Positions 43,874 through 51,036 of a DNA stretch of 64,000 nt are shown here, piece after piece (position 1 is the first letter of the stretch; the number at the start of each line of letters is the position of its first letter). Origin of the DNA: Flavobacterium channae (GTDB taxonomy: Bacteria; Bacteroidota; Bacteroidia; Flavobacteriales; Flavobacteriaceae); the NCBI RefSeq assembly GCF_021172165.1, contig NZ_CP089096.1, positions 186,001 through 250,000 of the forward strand. Reading direction: 5' to 3'. The notes beneath the pieces were generated by a model. The model saw only the letters and a list, made by a program, of their open reading frames with translations. It had not been told where the DNA came from and did not search any database. Made by a program: the position numbers and the translations under genes.

Positions 43874-43908
43874 TGATGAAATTATAACAAAAGTTTGAAA
43901 TTTCATCA
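43874..43908. repeat. inverted repeat upstream of the asd promoter
   Basis: TGATGAAATT (43874-43883) and AATTTCATCA (43899-43908) are perfect arms around 15 nt. It may be an operator for asd or a transcript-end hairpin for the gene at 43947. A weak AACCG/CGGTT hairpin follows at 43915-43936. Confidence 0.45.
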
Positions 43909-43946
43909 TAAAAAAACCGCCAAGTTAATGACGGTTATAGTTGGTT

Positions 43947-44354
43947 TTACAAAGTGGCCTTGTGGGCGGTAATTGCGGCAATAAAAGCATTAACTTCATC
44001 TAATTGTTTGTTAACACGTTCTAAGTCCAATTGCTTTTCTAAAAGCGCAACAGCTCCATAGCTTTCTTTTCGGTTTTCTAATAAAAACTTTTTGTACTCT
44101 AAACGTACTTTTCGTTTTTCTTCCGTTTCTTTTGTAGGGCCTTCTGGTAAAGCAGCTATAATAGTATCAACAGCACTAATTTCTGCTAATACTCCTTGTA
44201 GCACGGCATCAATCTCTACCGAGGTGGTGCTGTAGTTGGTTACCAAACGTTCTTCGGAAAGTTTTTTGAATGTTAAATCTCCTTGTTCTTTGTTTGCCAT
44301 GGTTAACAACACATCGCAGTCGGCAATTGTTGTAAGATTTGTTACTGAGTACAT
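43947..44354 (-). CDS. conserved-looking hypothetical protein, helical
   Basis: 135 residues, no signal peptide, no Trp. Predominantly helical with charged heptad-like stretches (KETEEKRKVRLEYKKFLLEN, LLEKQLDLERVNKQLDEVNA), so coiled coil is likely. DCDVLLTMANKEQGDLTFKK near the N-terminus. Not recognised. Lies at the border between asd and the restriction-modification region. The stretch 44355-44514 downstream of the XRE gene is AT-rich and I see nothing in it. Confidence 0.65.
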   Translation of the reverse strand: MYSVTNLTTIADCDVLLTMANKEQGDLTFKKLSEERLVTNYSTTSVEIDAVLQGVLAEISAVDTIIAALPEGPTKETEEKRKVRLEYKKFLLENRKESYGAVALLEKQLDLERVNKQLDEVNAFIAAITAHKATL

Positions 44355-44514
44355 AATAAAAAAATTTATAGTTATTGTTTTTACATCAGCAACTCCAATG
44401 CCAGATCATTTTTTTATTTAGTATTTTAATACAACTTTAACCACAATAGTTAAACTTTAATTAAAAATATAATAACCTACATTTTCTTACGTTTTTTTAC
44501 TCCTTTTCAAAGTT

Positions 44515-45057
44515 TTATTTTGTTTTTTTATCTTTAGTTAGTGGAGAATTGGTTTCTTTTAGTTGTTCTTTTATCAATTGCTCTTCATATTCTAAAACCT
44601 TTTTTTTGAGTTGAAGAGCAATTAATAGGGTGTTACAATTAGGTTGTGTTTGGTTTTTTGTAGTGCTATATTTTAAAAGACTTAGATCGTAGTTTTTTAA
44701 ATTTTTTTCTTCTTGCATGATAAGTCTGTTCATCTTTTCTAAAACAGCTATTCGCTCTTGTTTTTTTATAAAGTTATTAATCTTACGTGCTACTAAAAGT
44801 TGTTGATGTTTGTTTTTAACGATACAATTTTGCAAGAATTCTTGTTCTTGAGTTCGAGTTGCTTTTTTGGTTTCGGTGGTAGTGCTTTCTTTTTGTGAAA
44901 GTGTTAATAACAAAGCTAGTTTTTCCATCGCTTGGATGGGTAAGTTGCGTTTGCCAGTTTCAAACATAGCAATTTGACTTCGACTCACCTGAAGCAGTAA
45001 AGCCAAATTTTCTTGACTCATTCCTGTTAATGCTCTAATGTTGTTTTTGTTTTTCAT
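44515..45057 (-). CDS. XRE-family helix-turn-helix regulator, probably controller of the adjacent R-M gene
   Basis: 180 residues from ATG 45057 (MKNKNNIRALTGMSQENLAL). ATG 45084 would add 9 residues but places an operator half-site inside the coding sequence. The HTH lies at about residues 12-50 (MSQENLALLLQVSRSQIAMF, then ETGKRNLP). The rest is basic and helical (KHQQLLVARKINNFIKKQER), longer than a plain C-protein. Divergent from the type IIG gene across a 40-bp-period array of inverted repeats, so autoregulation and R-M control are likely. Basis: domain plus arrangement; not tested. Confidence 0.82.
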   Translation of the reverse strand: MKNKNNIRALTGMSQENLALLLQVSRSQIAMFETGKRNLPIQAMEKLALLLTLSQKESTTTETKKATRTQEQEFLQNCIVKNKHQQLLVARKINNFIKKQERIAVLEKMNRLIMQEEKNLKNYDLSLLKYSTTKNQTQPNCNTLLIALQLKKKVLEYEEQLIKEQLKETNSPLTKDKKTK

Positions 45058-45061
45058 GTAG

Positions 45062-45175
45062 TGTGACACTTTTTTTAAAATCATTTTTTTGTCACGTTTT
45101 CTGTGACAATTTTTTCAAATCAAAAATTTTGCCACACTTGTTGTGGCATTTTTTTCAAAATGAAAATTTTGTCAC
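45062..45175. promoter_or_regulatory. operator-like array with 40-bp period between the XRE and type IIG genes
   Basis: TGTGACA at 45062, TGTGACA at 45102 and TGTGGCA at 45142 are exactly 40 bp apart. GTCACG at 45091, GCCACA at 45131 and GTCACG at 45171 are also 40 bp apart. Two form full inverted repeats: TTGTCAC-N7-GTGACAA (45089-45109) and TGCCACA-N5-TGTGGCA (45130-45148). AT-rich stretches separate them. Likely binding sites for the XRE protein. Confidence 0.65.
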
Positions 45176-45319
45176 GCTTTTGTTTTAGTTTAGGTAATTT
45201 ACAAAATACTTGTTGATAACTTGTTTTTGCGTTCATTAAAATATTGCCTAATTTGGTAAATCCAAAACAATTGAAAATTCCTACTATTTTCAAAACATTA
45301 TCAATTCAATTTCGTTGCA

Positions 45320-48292
45320 ATGGCATTATTTCAAAACGCGGTAATTAAAAAGTATTTACAAGCCCAAAATAAAGAACAACTGAAAGAAAAGTGGTTGCAA
45401 TTCCAACAACATTTTCACAACCCTACTATTCAAGAAAATATTCGTAATAGTAAGGAAGAACAATATCAAGGCGAATTTTTAATTGATTTGTTTGTGAATA
45501 TTTTAGGCTATACAAAAAATCCGCAACCTAATTTCAATCTTACAACAGAATACAAAAATGTAAAAGACAGCAAGAAAGCAGACGGAGCTATTTTGATTGA
45601 AGAAAAAGTACGTGCCGTAATTGAATTAAAAGGAACAAATACAACCGATTTAGGTAAAATTGAAACCCAAGCTTTTGGTTATAAAAACAATCAACCCGAT
45701 TGTATTTATATCATTACTTCCAACTTTGAAAAAATACGTTTCTACATTGATAACGCAATCGAATATTTAGAATTTAATTTATTCCAGTTGCAACCAAATG
45801 AGTTTGAGTTGCTGTATTTATGTTTGGCTCACGAAAACCTTTCAAAAGGAATTGCTAAAAGCATCAAAGAAGAATCCGTTAGCCAAGAAGACGTTATTAC
45901 AAAAAAACTATACAAAGACTATTCGCTTTTTAAACGTGAATTGTATCACAATCTTGTTGCTTTAAATCCCGAATATGAACCTTTAGAACTTTTCAAGAAA
46001 TCGCAAAAGTTACTGGATCGGTTTTTATTTATCTTCTTTGCCGAAGACCGCAACTTATTACCAACTAATTTAATTTTCCGCATCAATAAAGAATGGCAAA
46101 ACTTACGTTTAATGCGTATTGAAGTTTCGTTATACGACAGATACAAAATTTATTTTAACGACTTAAATAGTGGTGCAAAAGTAGTTTTACCAGCCTTTTC
46201 TGAAACGGCAAGCAAGCAAATTGAAGAACATCAAATTTTTGCTTACAATGGAGGTTTATTTAAAGCTGATGAAATTTTAGATACCATTAAAATTGACGAT
46301 GCTGTTTTATTTAAGCATACCGAAAATTTAAGCAACTACGATTTTGCAAGTGAAGTTGATGTTAATATTCTTGGACACATTTTTGAAAACTCGTTAAATG
46401 AGTTAGATGAAATAAAAGCAGAACTAGACGGCGAATTAATAGACAAAACTAAAACTAAACGAAAAAAAGATGGTGTTTTTTACACGCCTAAGTACATTAC
46501 AAAATACATTGTAGAAAATACAGTAGGTAAACTTTGCAACGAAAAGAAAAATGAGTTGCAATTAATTGAAGAAGATTATATAACCGATAAAAAGCGCCAA
46601 AAGAAGACGTTGCAAGGCTTAATAGACAAGTTGCAACTATACCGCAACTGGTTATTGCAACTAACTATTTGCGACCCCGCTTGTGGAAGTGGAGCTTTTT
46701 TAAACCAAGCCTTAGATTTTTTAATTGAAGAACATAAATACATAGATGAGTTACAAGCCAAGTTGTTTGGCGATACATTTATTTTAAGTGATGTTGAAAA
46801 CAGCATTTTAGAAAATAATTTGTTTGGTGTAGATTTAAACGAGGAAAGTGTAGAAATTGCAAAACTCTCACTTTGGTTACGCACCGCTCAACCTAACCGA
46901 AAATTAAACGATTTAAGCGGTAATATAAAATGCGGTAACTCATTAATTGATGACCCCGAAATTGCGGGCGAAAAAGCCTTTAATTGGCAACAAGCATTTC
47001 CAAAAGTGTTTGCTAAAGGTGGTTTTGATGTGATTATTGGTAATCCGCCTTATGTAAGAAGAACGCAATTAAATGAAATTATAAAAATTGGAATTGAAAA
47101 GGTTTATTATTCAGCCTTTAAGCAATATGATTTGTATATATTGTTTAATGAATTGGCATTAATAATAACAAAAAATAATGGTGCAATTGGATTCATTCAG
47201 CCAAATAAATTTTTATCAGCTGAATATGGTTATAAAATTTTAAATTTAATAGTAAACAATTCAATAGTTTATAAAATTAATGATGTTTCATTAGACAAAG
47301 TTTTTAGCGAAGCTTCTGTTTACCCTTATATTTTTATATTCCGAAAAACAGGATTTAAAATTGATATTGAAGACAAAGACGTTAATATTTTTGACTATTG
47401 TAATGATGATGATTTAGTCGGCTTTGAGAGTCTAATCCTTTCAAAGCAAATAATTAAAAAATTAAAATCAAAGTCTATTAAAATAAATGATTTAACGAAT
47501 TCAATTAAAAGAGGTGTCCCCAATAGTAAATTGAAATTTGTAGAGAATTCAAGTTTAATTGGTGTCAAATCTACATTATTAGAGTATTCATATTTTTTAC
47601 CGAAATCTGAAGTTTTTATAGAATATTTAGAAGAAAAAGATTTAAAAACCAAATCAATTGAGTTTGAAAGTGATTTTGTTTTACTGCCTAGAACTACTTT
47701 AAAAATTAGAGCAATTTTAAAAAATAATGACTATCATATTTTAGATAGGATTTATTATTTTAGAATCAATAATATTGATTATGATAATAAGTTTGTTTTA
47801 GGTGTTTTAAATTCTACTCTTACAACTTTTTATTATGATAATATTTATGGAAGTACAAAAATTGGAGGAGGTTATATCGATTTAAAAGGTTCGCAAATTG
47901 AAAATTTTTTAATTCCTAAATGTTCAAAAAACAAACAACAAACAATTATAATCGAAGTTGATAAAATACTTTTATCGCATAAAAAAATAATAGAGCAATC
48001 TCAAAAATTCCAACGCACGTTGCAACGTAAATTTAATTTAGAAGATTTGCCTAAAAAGTTAGAAAACTGGTACGAGTTAACCTTTGCTGAGTTTGTTAAG
48101 GAGCTAGCCAAAAAGAAAGTAAAATTAACCCTTTCAGAAGAATCCGAGTGGGAAGATTACTTTTTACAAGAGCAACAAAAAGCGGTTGCAATAAAAAACG
48201 AAATCGTTGCAACCGATAAAGCAATTGATAAAATGGTGTATGAGTTGTATGGGTTAACAAAAGAAGAGATAGAAATTGTAGAAAATAGCTAA
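45320..48292 (+). CDS. type IIG restriction-modification enzyme (fused nuclease and N6-adenine methyltransferase)
   Basis: 990 residues. The N-terminal PD-(D/E)xK-like nuclease has Glu52 (YQGEF), Asp88 (KKADGAI) and the pair ELK at 102-104 (AVIELKGTN). A helical linker (200-380) leads to the gamma-class methyltransferase: motif X region KKDGVFYTPKYITKYIVENT (383-402), SAM motif I DPACGSGAF (452-460) and catalytic NPPY (575-578, in VIIGNPPYVRR). A C-terminal target-recognition region (about 650-960) is AT-rich and divergent, as usual. One polypeptide both cuts and methylates; recognition sequence unknown. The membrane protein gene starts 3 nt after the stop. Confidence 0.92.
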   Translation: MALFQNAVIKKYLQAQNKEQLKEKWLQFQQHFHNPTIQENIRNSKEEQYQGEFLIDLFVNILGYTKNPQPNFNLTTEYKNVKDSKKADGAILIEEKVRAVIELKGTNTTDLGKIETQAFGYKNNQPDCIYIITSNFEKIRFYIDNAIEYLEFNLFQLQPNEFELLYLCLAHENLSKGIAKSIKEESVSQEDVITKKLYKDYSLFKRELYHNLVALNPEYEPLELFKKSQKLLDRFLFIFFAEDRNLLPTNLIFRINKEWQNLRLMRIEVSLYDRYKIYFNDLNSGAKVVLPAFSETASKQIEEHQIFAYNGGLFKADEILDTIKIDDAVLFKHTENLSNYDFASEVDVNILGHIFENSLNELDEIKAELDGELIDKTKTKRKKDGVFYTPKYITKYIVENTVGKLCNEKKNELQLIEEDYITDKKRQKKTLQGLIDKLQLYRNWLLQLTICDPACGSGAFLNQALDFLIEEHKYIDELQAKLFGDTFILSDVENSILENNLFGVDLNEESVEIAKLSLWLRTAQPNRKLNDLSGNIKCGNSLIDDPEIAGEKAFNWQQAFPKVFAKGGFDVIIGNPPYVRRTQLNEIIKIGIEKVYYSAFKQYDLYILFNELALIITKNNGAIGFIQPNKFLSAEYGYKILNLIVNNSIVYKINDVSLDKVFSEASVYPYIFIFRKTGFKIDIEDKDVNIFDYCNDDDLVGFESLILSKQIIKKLKSKSIKINDLTNSIKRGVPNSKLKFVENSSLIGVKSTLLEYSYFLPKSEVFIEYLEEKDLKTKSIEFESDFVLLPRTTLKIRAILKNNDYHILDRIYYFRINNIDYDNKFVLGVLNSTLTTFYYDNIYGSTKIGGGYIDLKGSQIENFLIPKCSKNKQQTIIIEVDKILLSHKKIIEQSQKFQRTLQRKFNLEDLPKKLENWYELTFAEFVKELAKKKVKLTLSEESEWEDYFLQEQQKAVAIKNEIVATDKAIDKMVYELYGLTKEEIEIVENS

Positions 48293-48295
48293 GGG

Positions 48296-49720
48296 ATGAC
48301 AAACATAAAAATTAATGACTCTAATTTTAAAAATCTAATTGACAAGTTTCACGCAAAATTTGACAATGTAGTTGAGAATCTTGATATTGAACTTTATGAT
48401 TCAATATGTATTGATATTTTTGATAAAACAGTTTCATTCAAAAATTGTAATTTCAAAGGAGCAAGAATAGATTTTTATCAAGATGATTCAACAACAGTTA
48501 AGTTAATAGATTTAATAGGAACTAAACAGCAAAAAGAACATAAAACATTTCTAAAATTTGAAAATTGCACGTTTAGTAATGACTTAATTATTAAAGATTG
48601 CTTGTTAAGAGAAATTGTTTTTTCTAATGTGAAAATTACATCTAAATTATTTCACATAGCATCATCAAGTATAAATTCGATTAGTTTTAATGGAAGCCCA
48701 GACAATTATAACTCAATTGAAAACTTAGTAATTCATGATATTGAAGATAATAAAACTTATTTTGACTTTAGATTAAATAAAATAAAAGACTTAACCATAA
48801 GCAAAGCTTTTTTTTATCAATCATGGATTAATAAAAATGAGATTGGTCTGATTAATATTGATAATACAAAATTTGAAAGTAATTTTGATTTATATAATAA
48901 CACTATAAGTAAAAAATGCTTTATTCAAAGATGTCAATTTAATAAGATAGATATTAAAAGAACTTTTTTTGATTTAGGTATTGAGTTTAATGATTCTTCT
49001 TTTCAAGATAAAGCTCTATTTGAAAGCCCGTCAAATTTAATTAGATCTGAATTAAGTTTTTTAAATGTAAATTTTGGTAGTCAAGTTAGCTTTGAAAAAA
49101 CAAGTATGTTTTTTTTGAAATTTGAATCTGTATTTTTTAAAGAAATAGTTTCATTTCAAAATGTTGAATGTGAGTACATCAAATTGGATAAAATTCACTT
49201 TGATAAAGTAGGTTTTTTTAACGACTTATTGATTAAATCTCCCGAAAAATGTTCATTAAGTACTATACGAACAATAAAAAATCAACTAAATAAAACAGAA
49301 AATAAGATTGATTATTTAAAGTTTAATGCAATAGAAATGAACTTATTAATCAAAGATAAAAACACGAGTAAAAGTGATTTAGTTTTGCTTATTCTCAATA
49401 AAAACTCAAGTGATTATGGAACTAATTGGGCTAAAGGCATTTGGTTTACTTTGAAAAACAGTTTATTCTTTTTTATTGTTTTATTATTTGTAAACAATTT
49501 TTTAAAATCAGATTACCCACTTTGTATTAATACTAAAAATGATTTTGCTGATTTTGGTTTTACATTAAACTACTTTTTAAAATTCGTTTTTAATTTAGGG
49601 TTAAATGATACAGAAATCCAAAGCAATGGTTGGTTGTATTTAATTTTCATTTTTGCAAAAATTTTGATTGGTTATGGGATTTATCAAACCATTCAGGCAT
49701 TTAGGAAGTATGGGAAATAA
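48296..49720 (+). CDS. pentapeptide/beta-helix-like membrane protein coupled to the R-M gene, function unknown
   Basis: 474 residues, starting 3 nt after the R-M stop, so co-transcribed and probably coupled. Residues 1-310 alternate F/L/I with N/D/S/K in short turns (FKNCNFKGARIDF, FENCTFSNDLIIKD, NDSSFQDKALFES), resembling irregular pentapeptide or right-handed beta-helix repeats. No signal peptide. The C-terminal quarter has about three TM segments (WFTLKNSLFFFIVLLFVNNF; FTLNYFLKFVFNLGL; WLYLIFIFAKILIGYGI) and ends YQTIQAFRKYGK. The tail resembles small channel-like modules attached to pentapeptide proteins. Strikingly AT-rich, with many Asn, Lys and Phe codons. Effector, anchor or passenger: cannot be decided. 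Confidence 0.78.
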   Translation: MTNIKINDSNFKNLIDKFHAKFDNVVENLDIELYDSICIDIFDKTVSFKNCNFKGARIDFYQDDSTTVKLIDLIGTKQQKEHKTFLKFENCTFSNDLIIKDCLLREIVFSNVKITSKLFHIASSSINSISFNGSPDNYNSIENLVIHDIEDNKTYFDFRLNKIKDLTISKAFFYQSWINKNEIGLINIDNTKFESNFDLYNNTISKKCFIQRCQFNKIDIKRTFFDLGIEFNDSSFQDKALFESPSNLIRSELSFLNVNFGSQVSFEKTSMFFLKFESVFFKEIVSFQNVECEYIKLDKIHFDKVGFFNDLLIKSPEKCSLSTIRTIKNQLNKTENKIDYLKFNAIEMNLLIKDKNTSKSDLVLLILNKNSSDYGTNWAKGIWFTLKNSLFFFIVLLFVNNFLKSDYPLCINTKNDFADFGFTLNYFLKFVFNLGLNDTEIQSNGWLYLIFIFAKILIGYGIYQTIQAFRKYGK

Positions 49721-49803
49721 AAGTTTTATAAAATTAAGTATAATAGAATTTTAAATTGCTTGATAATTTATGTCGTTAATTAAAAAGGTTTAGAAATAGA
49801 AAA

Positions 49804-49833
49804 CCCCGCTCCTGCGCGAATCCCTTCGCGTGG
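49804..49833 (-). repeat. REP palindrome, left copy, flanking the RAYT gene
   Basis: GC-rich in an AT-rich region. Contains the hairpin CGCGAA-TCCC-TTCGCG (49815-49830). As reverse complement it matches the right copy at nearly every base. Confidence 0.85.
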
Positions 49834-49835
49834 TT

Positions 49836-50402
49836 CTACAATTTAAAATATTGAAAAACACAAACATTGTCTAGTAATCCTTTTTCTCCGGCATAGTCAG
49901 GAGCACTGCTATATTTGTAGTCTTCGGGTCTAAAAACTATTCCTTCTTCAACTGGATTATTGTGAATATAATCTATTTTTTGTTGAATAACCTCATTACT
50001 CCATAACTCAATTGGTTTATTGTCATGTCTCCAAAATTGAAAATTGGTTGTATTTGAACTTTTTTCAGCTTCTTTCTTAAAATAATCTAACAAAAATTCT
50101 TTTCTGCTTTCTTTTGGGTTTTCTTGTATGGCTTTGACAACGCTTCTACTTGTAAACCTTTTAAAATCGCCTAATAAAAGTTCTGGTTTTTGATTTTCTA
50201 TACTTCTAAAAATTAAATGAACATGGTTGGTCATTATGCACCAAGCATGTATTTCCATTCCTTTGTTTTTTTGACAAAATTCTAAACTTTCTAAAACTAA
50301 ATCTTTGTATTCATTTCTTGTAAAGACATCCAGCCAACCCACAACAGCAAAACTTACAAAATATAATCCTTCGGAATTATGAAACTTATAATTTCTACTC
50401 AT
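49836..50402 (-). CDS. REP-associated tyrosine transposase (RAYT, Y1_Tnp/IS200-like)
   Basis: 188 residues. HUH/Y1 features: AWCIMTNHVHLIFRS (the His-hydrophobic-His pair of the metal site, HVH) and a C-terminal DYIHNNPVEEGIVFRPEDYKYSSA block typical of RAYT/Y1_Tnp proteins, with Tyr in the helix EVIQQKIDYIHNNP. Processes REP hairpins as single-stranded DNA. The gene is bracketed by inverted GC-rich REP palindromes, the left one only 2 nt beyond the stop. Appears intact. Confidence 0.92.
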   Translation of the reverse strand: MSRNYKFHNSEGLYFVSFAVVGWLDVFTRNEYKDLVLESLEFCQKNKGMEIHAWCIMTNHVHLIFRSIENQKPELLLGDFKRFTSRSVVKAIQENPKESRKEFLLDYFKKEAEKSSNTTNFQFWRHDNKPIELWSNEVIQQKIDYIHNNPVEEGIVFRPEDYKYSSAPDYAGEKGLLDNVCVFQYFKL

Positions 50403-50449
50403 TTTTTCTTTTTATCAAAAATAGTAAAAGCTTTTTTGTTAATCAAGTG

Positions 50450-50480
50450 CCACGCGAAGGGATTCGCGCGGGTGCGGGAG
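50450..50480 (+). repeat. REP palindrome, right copy, flanking the RAYT gene
   Basis: CCACGCGAAGGGATTCGCGC and a GC-rich tail. The hairpin is CGCGAA-GGGA-TTCGCG (50453-50468). Inverted relative to the left copy. Confidence 0.85.
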
Positions 50481-50540
50481 GGAAATTGCATTCCGTTCCC
50501 ACAATCAACATCAAAACAAATCTAATCAATTTCAAAAAAA

Positions 50541-50562
50541 ATACCCCGACGAATCGGGGTTT
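50541..50562 (-). terminator. terminator after mscL
   Basis: ACCCCGA pairs with TCGGGGT; on the minus strand the loop is TTCG and Ts follow. Confidence 0.85.
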
Positions 50563-50591
50563 AATTAGAATATATAATGTAGCGGTATCGA

Positions 50592-50969
50592 CTATTTTTT
50601 TAATAAATCTCTAATTTCAGCTAACAATTGCTCTTGTGTTGGTCCTGCTGGAGCTGCTGGAGCTGGTTCTTCTTTTTTCTTCATACTGTTAATTGCTTTA
50701 ACCATTATGAAAATAACAAAAGCAATTACTAAGAAACTGATAACAGCTGCTAAAAACTTACCATATAAAATTCCGCCATCGGTTTTTAAACCTGCTAAAT
50801 CTTCAACTTGAGCTGCTTTTAATGCTGGATTCAATAATGCTGGTGTTATTACATCAGATACTAATGAGCTAACGATAGCTCCAAAAGCACCACCAATAAT
50901 TACTCCAACTGCTAAATCCATTGCGTTACCTTTTGCAATAAAATCTTTAAATTCTGAAATCATTCCCAT
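50592..50969 (-). CDS. mscL: large-conductance mechanosensitive channel
   Basis: 125 residues. MscL signature near the N-terminus: FKDFIAKGNAMDLAVGVIIG, GAFGAIVSSLVSDVITPAL (TM1 pore), a second TM helix (FLAAVISFLVIAFVIFIMV) and a charged C-terminal helix (EEPAPAAPAGPTQEQLLAEI). Opens on hypo-osmotic shock. An ATG two codons downstream is an alternative start. Confidence 0.96.
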   Translation of the reverse strand: MGMISEFKDFIAKGNAMDLAVGVIIGGAFGAIVSSLVSDVITPALLNPALKAAQVEDLAGLKTDGGILYGKFLAAVISFLVIAFVIFIMVKAINSMKKKEEPAPAAPAGPTQEQLLAEIRDLLKK

Positions 50970-51036
50970 AGTTTTTAATTTTAAGAGTTAGTTTTTTGTT
51001 TTAGTATAACGAATATACAAAATTTAAAACAAAATG

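Noticed and set aside
45062..45175. CRISPR array (regular 40-bp period)
   Set aside because: The units are degenerate along their length, there are no distinct spacers, no cas genes, and the half-sites form inverted repeats.
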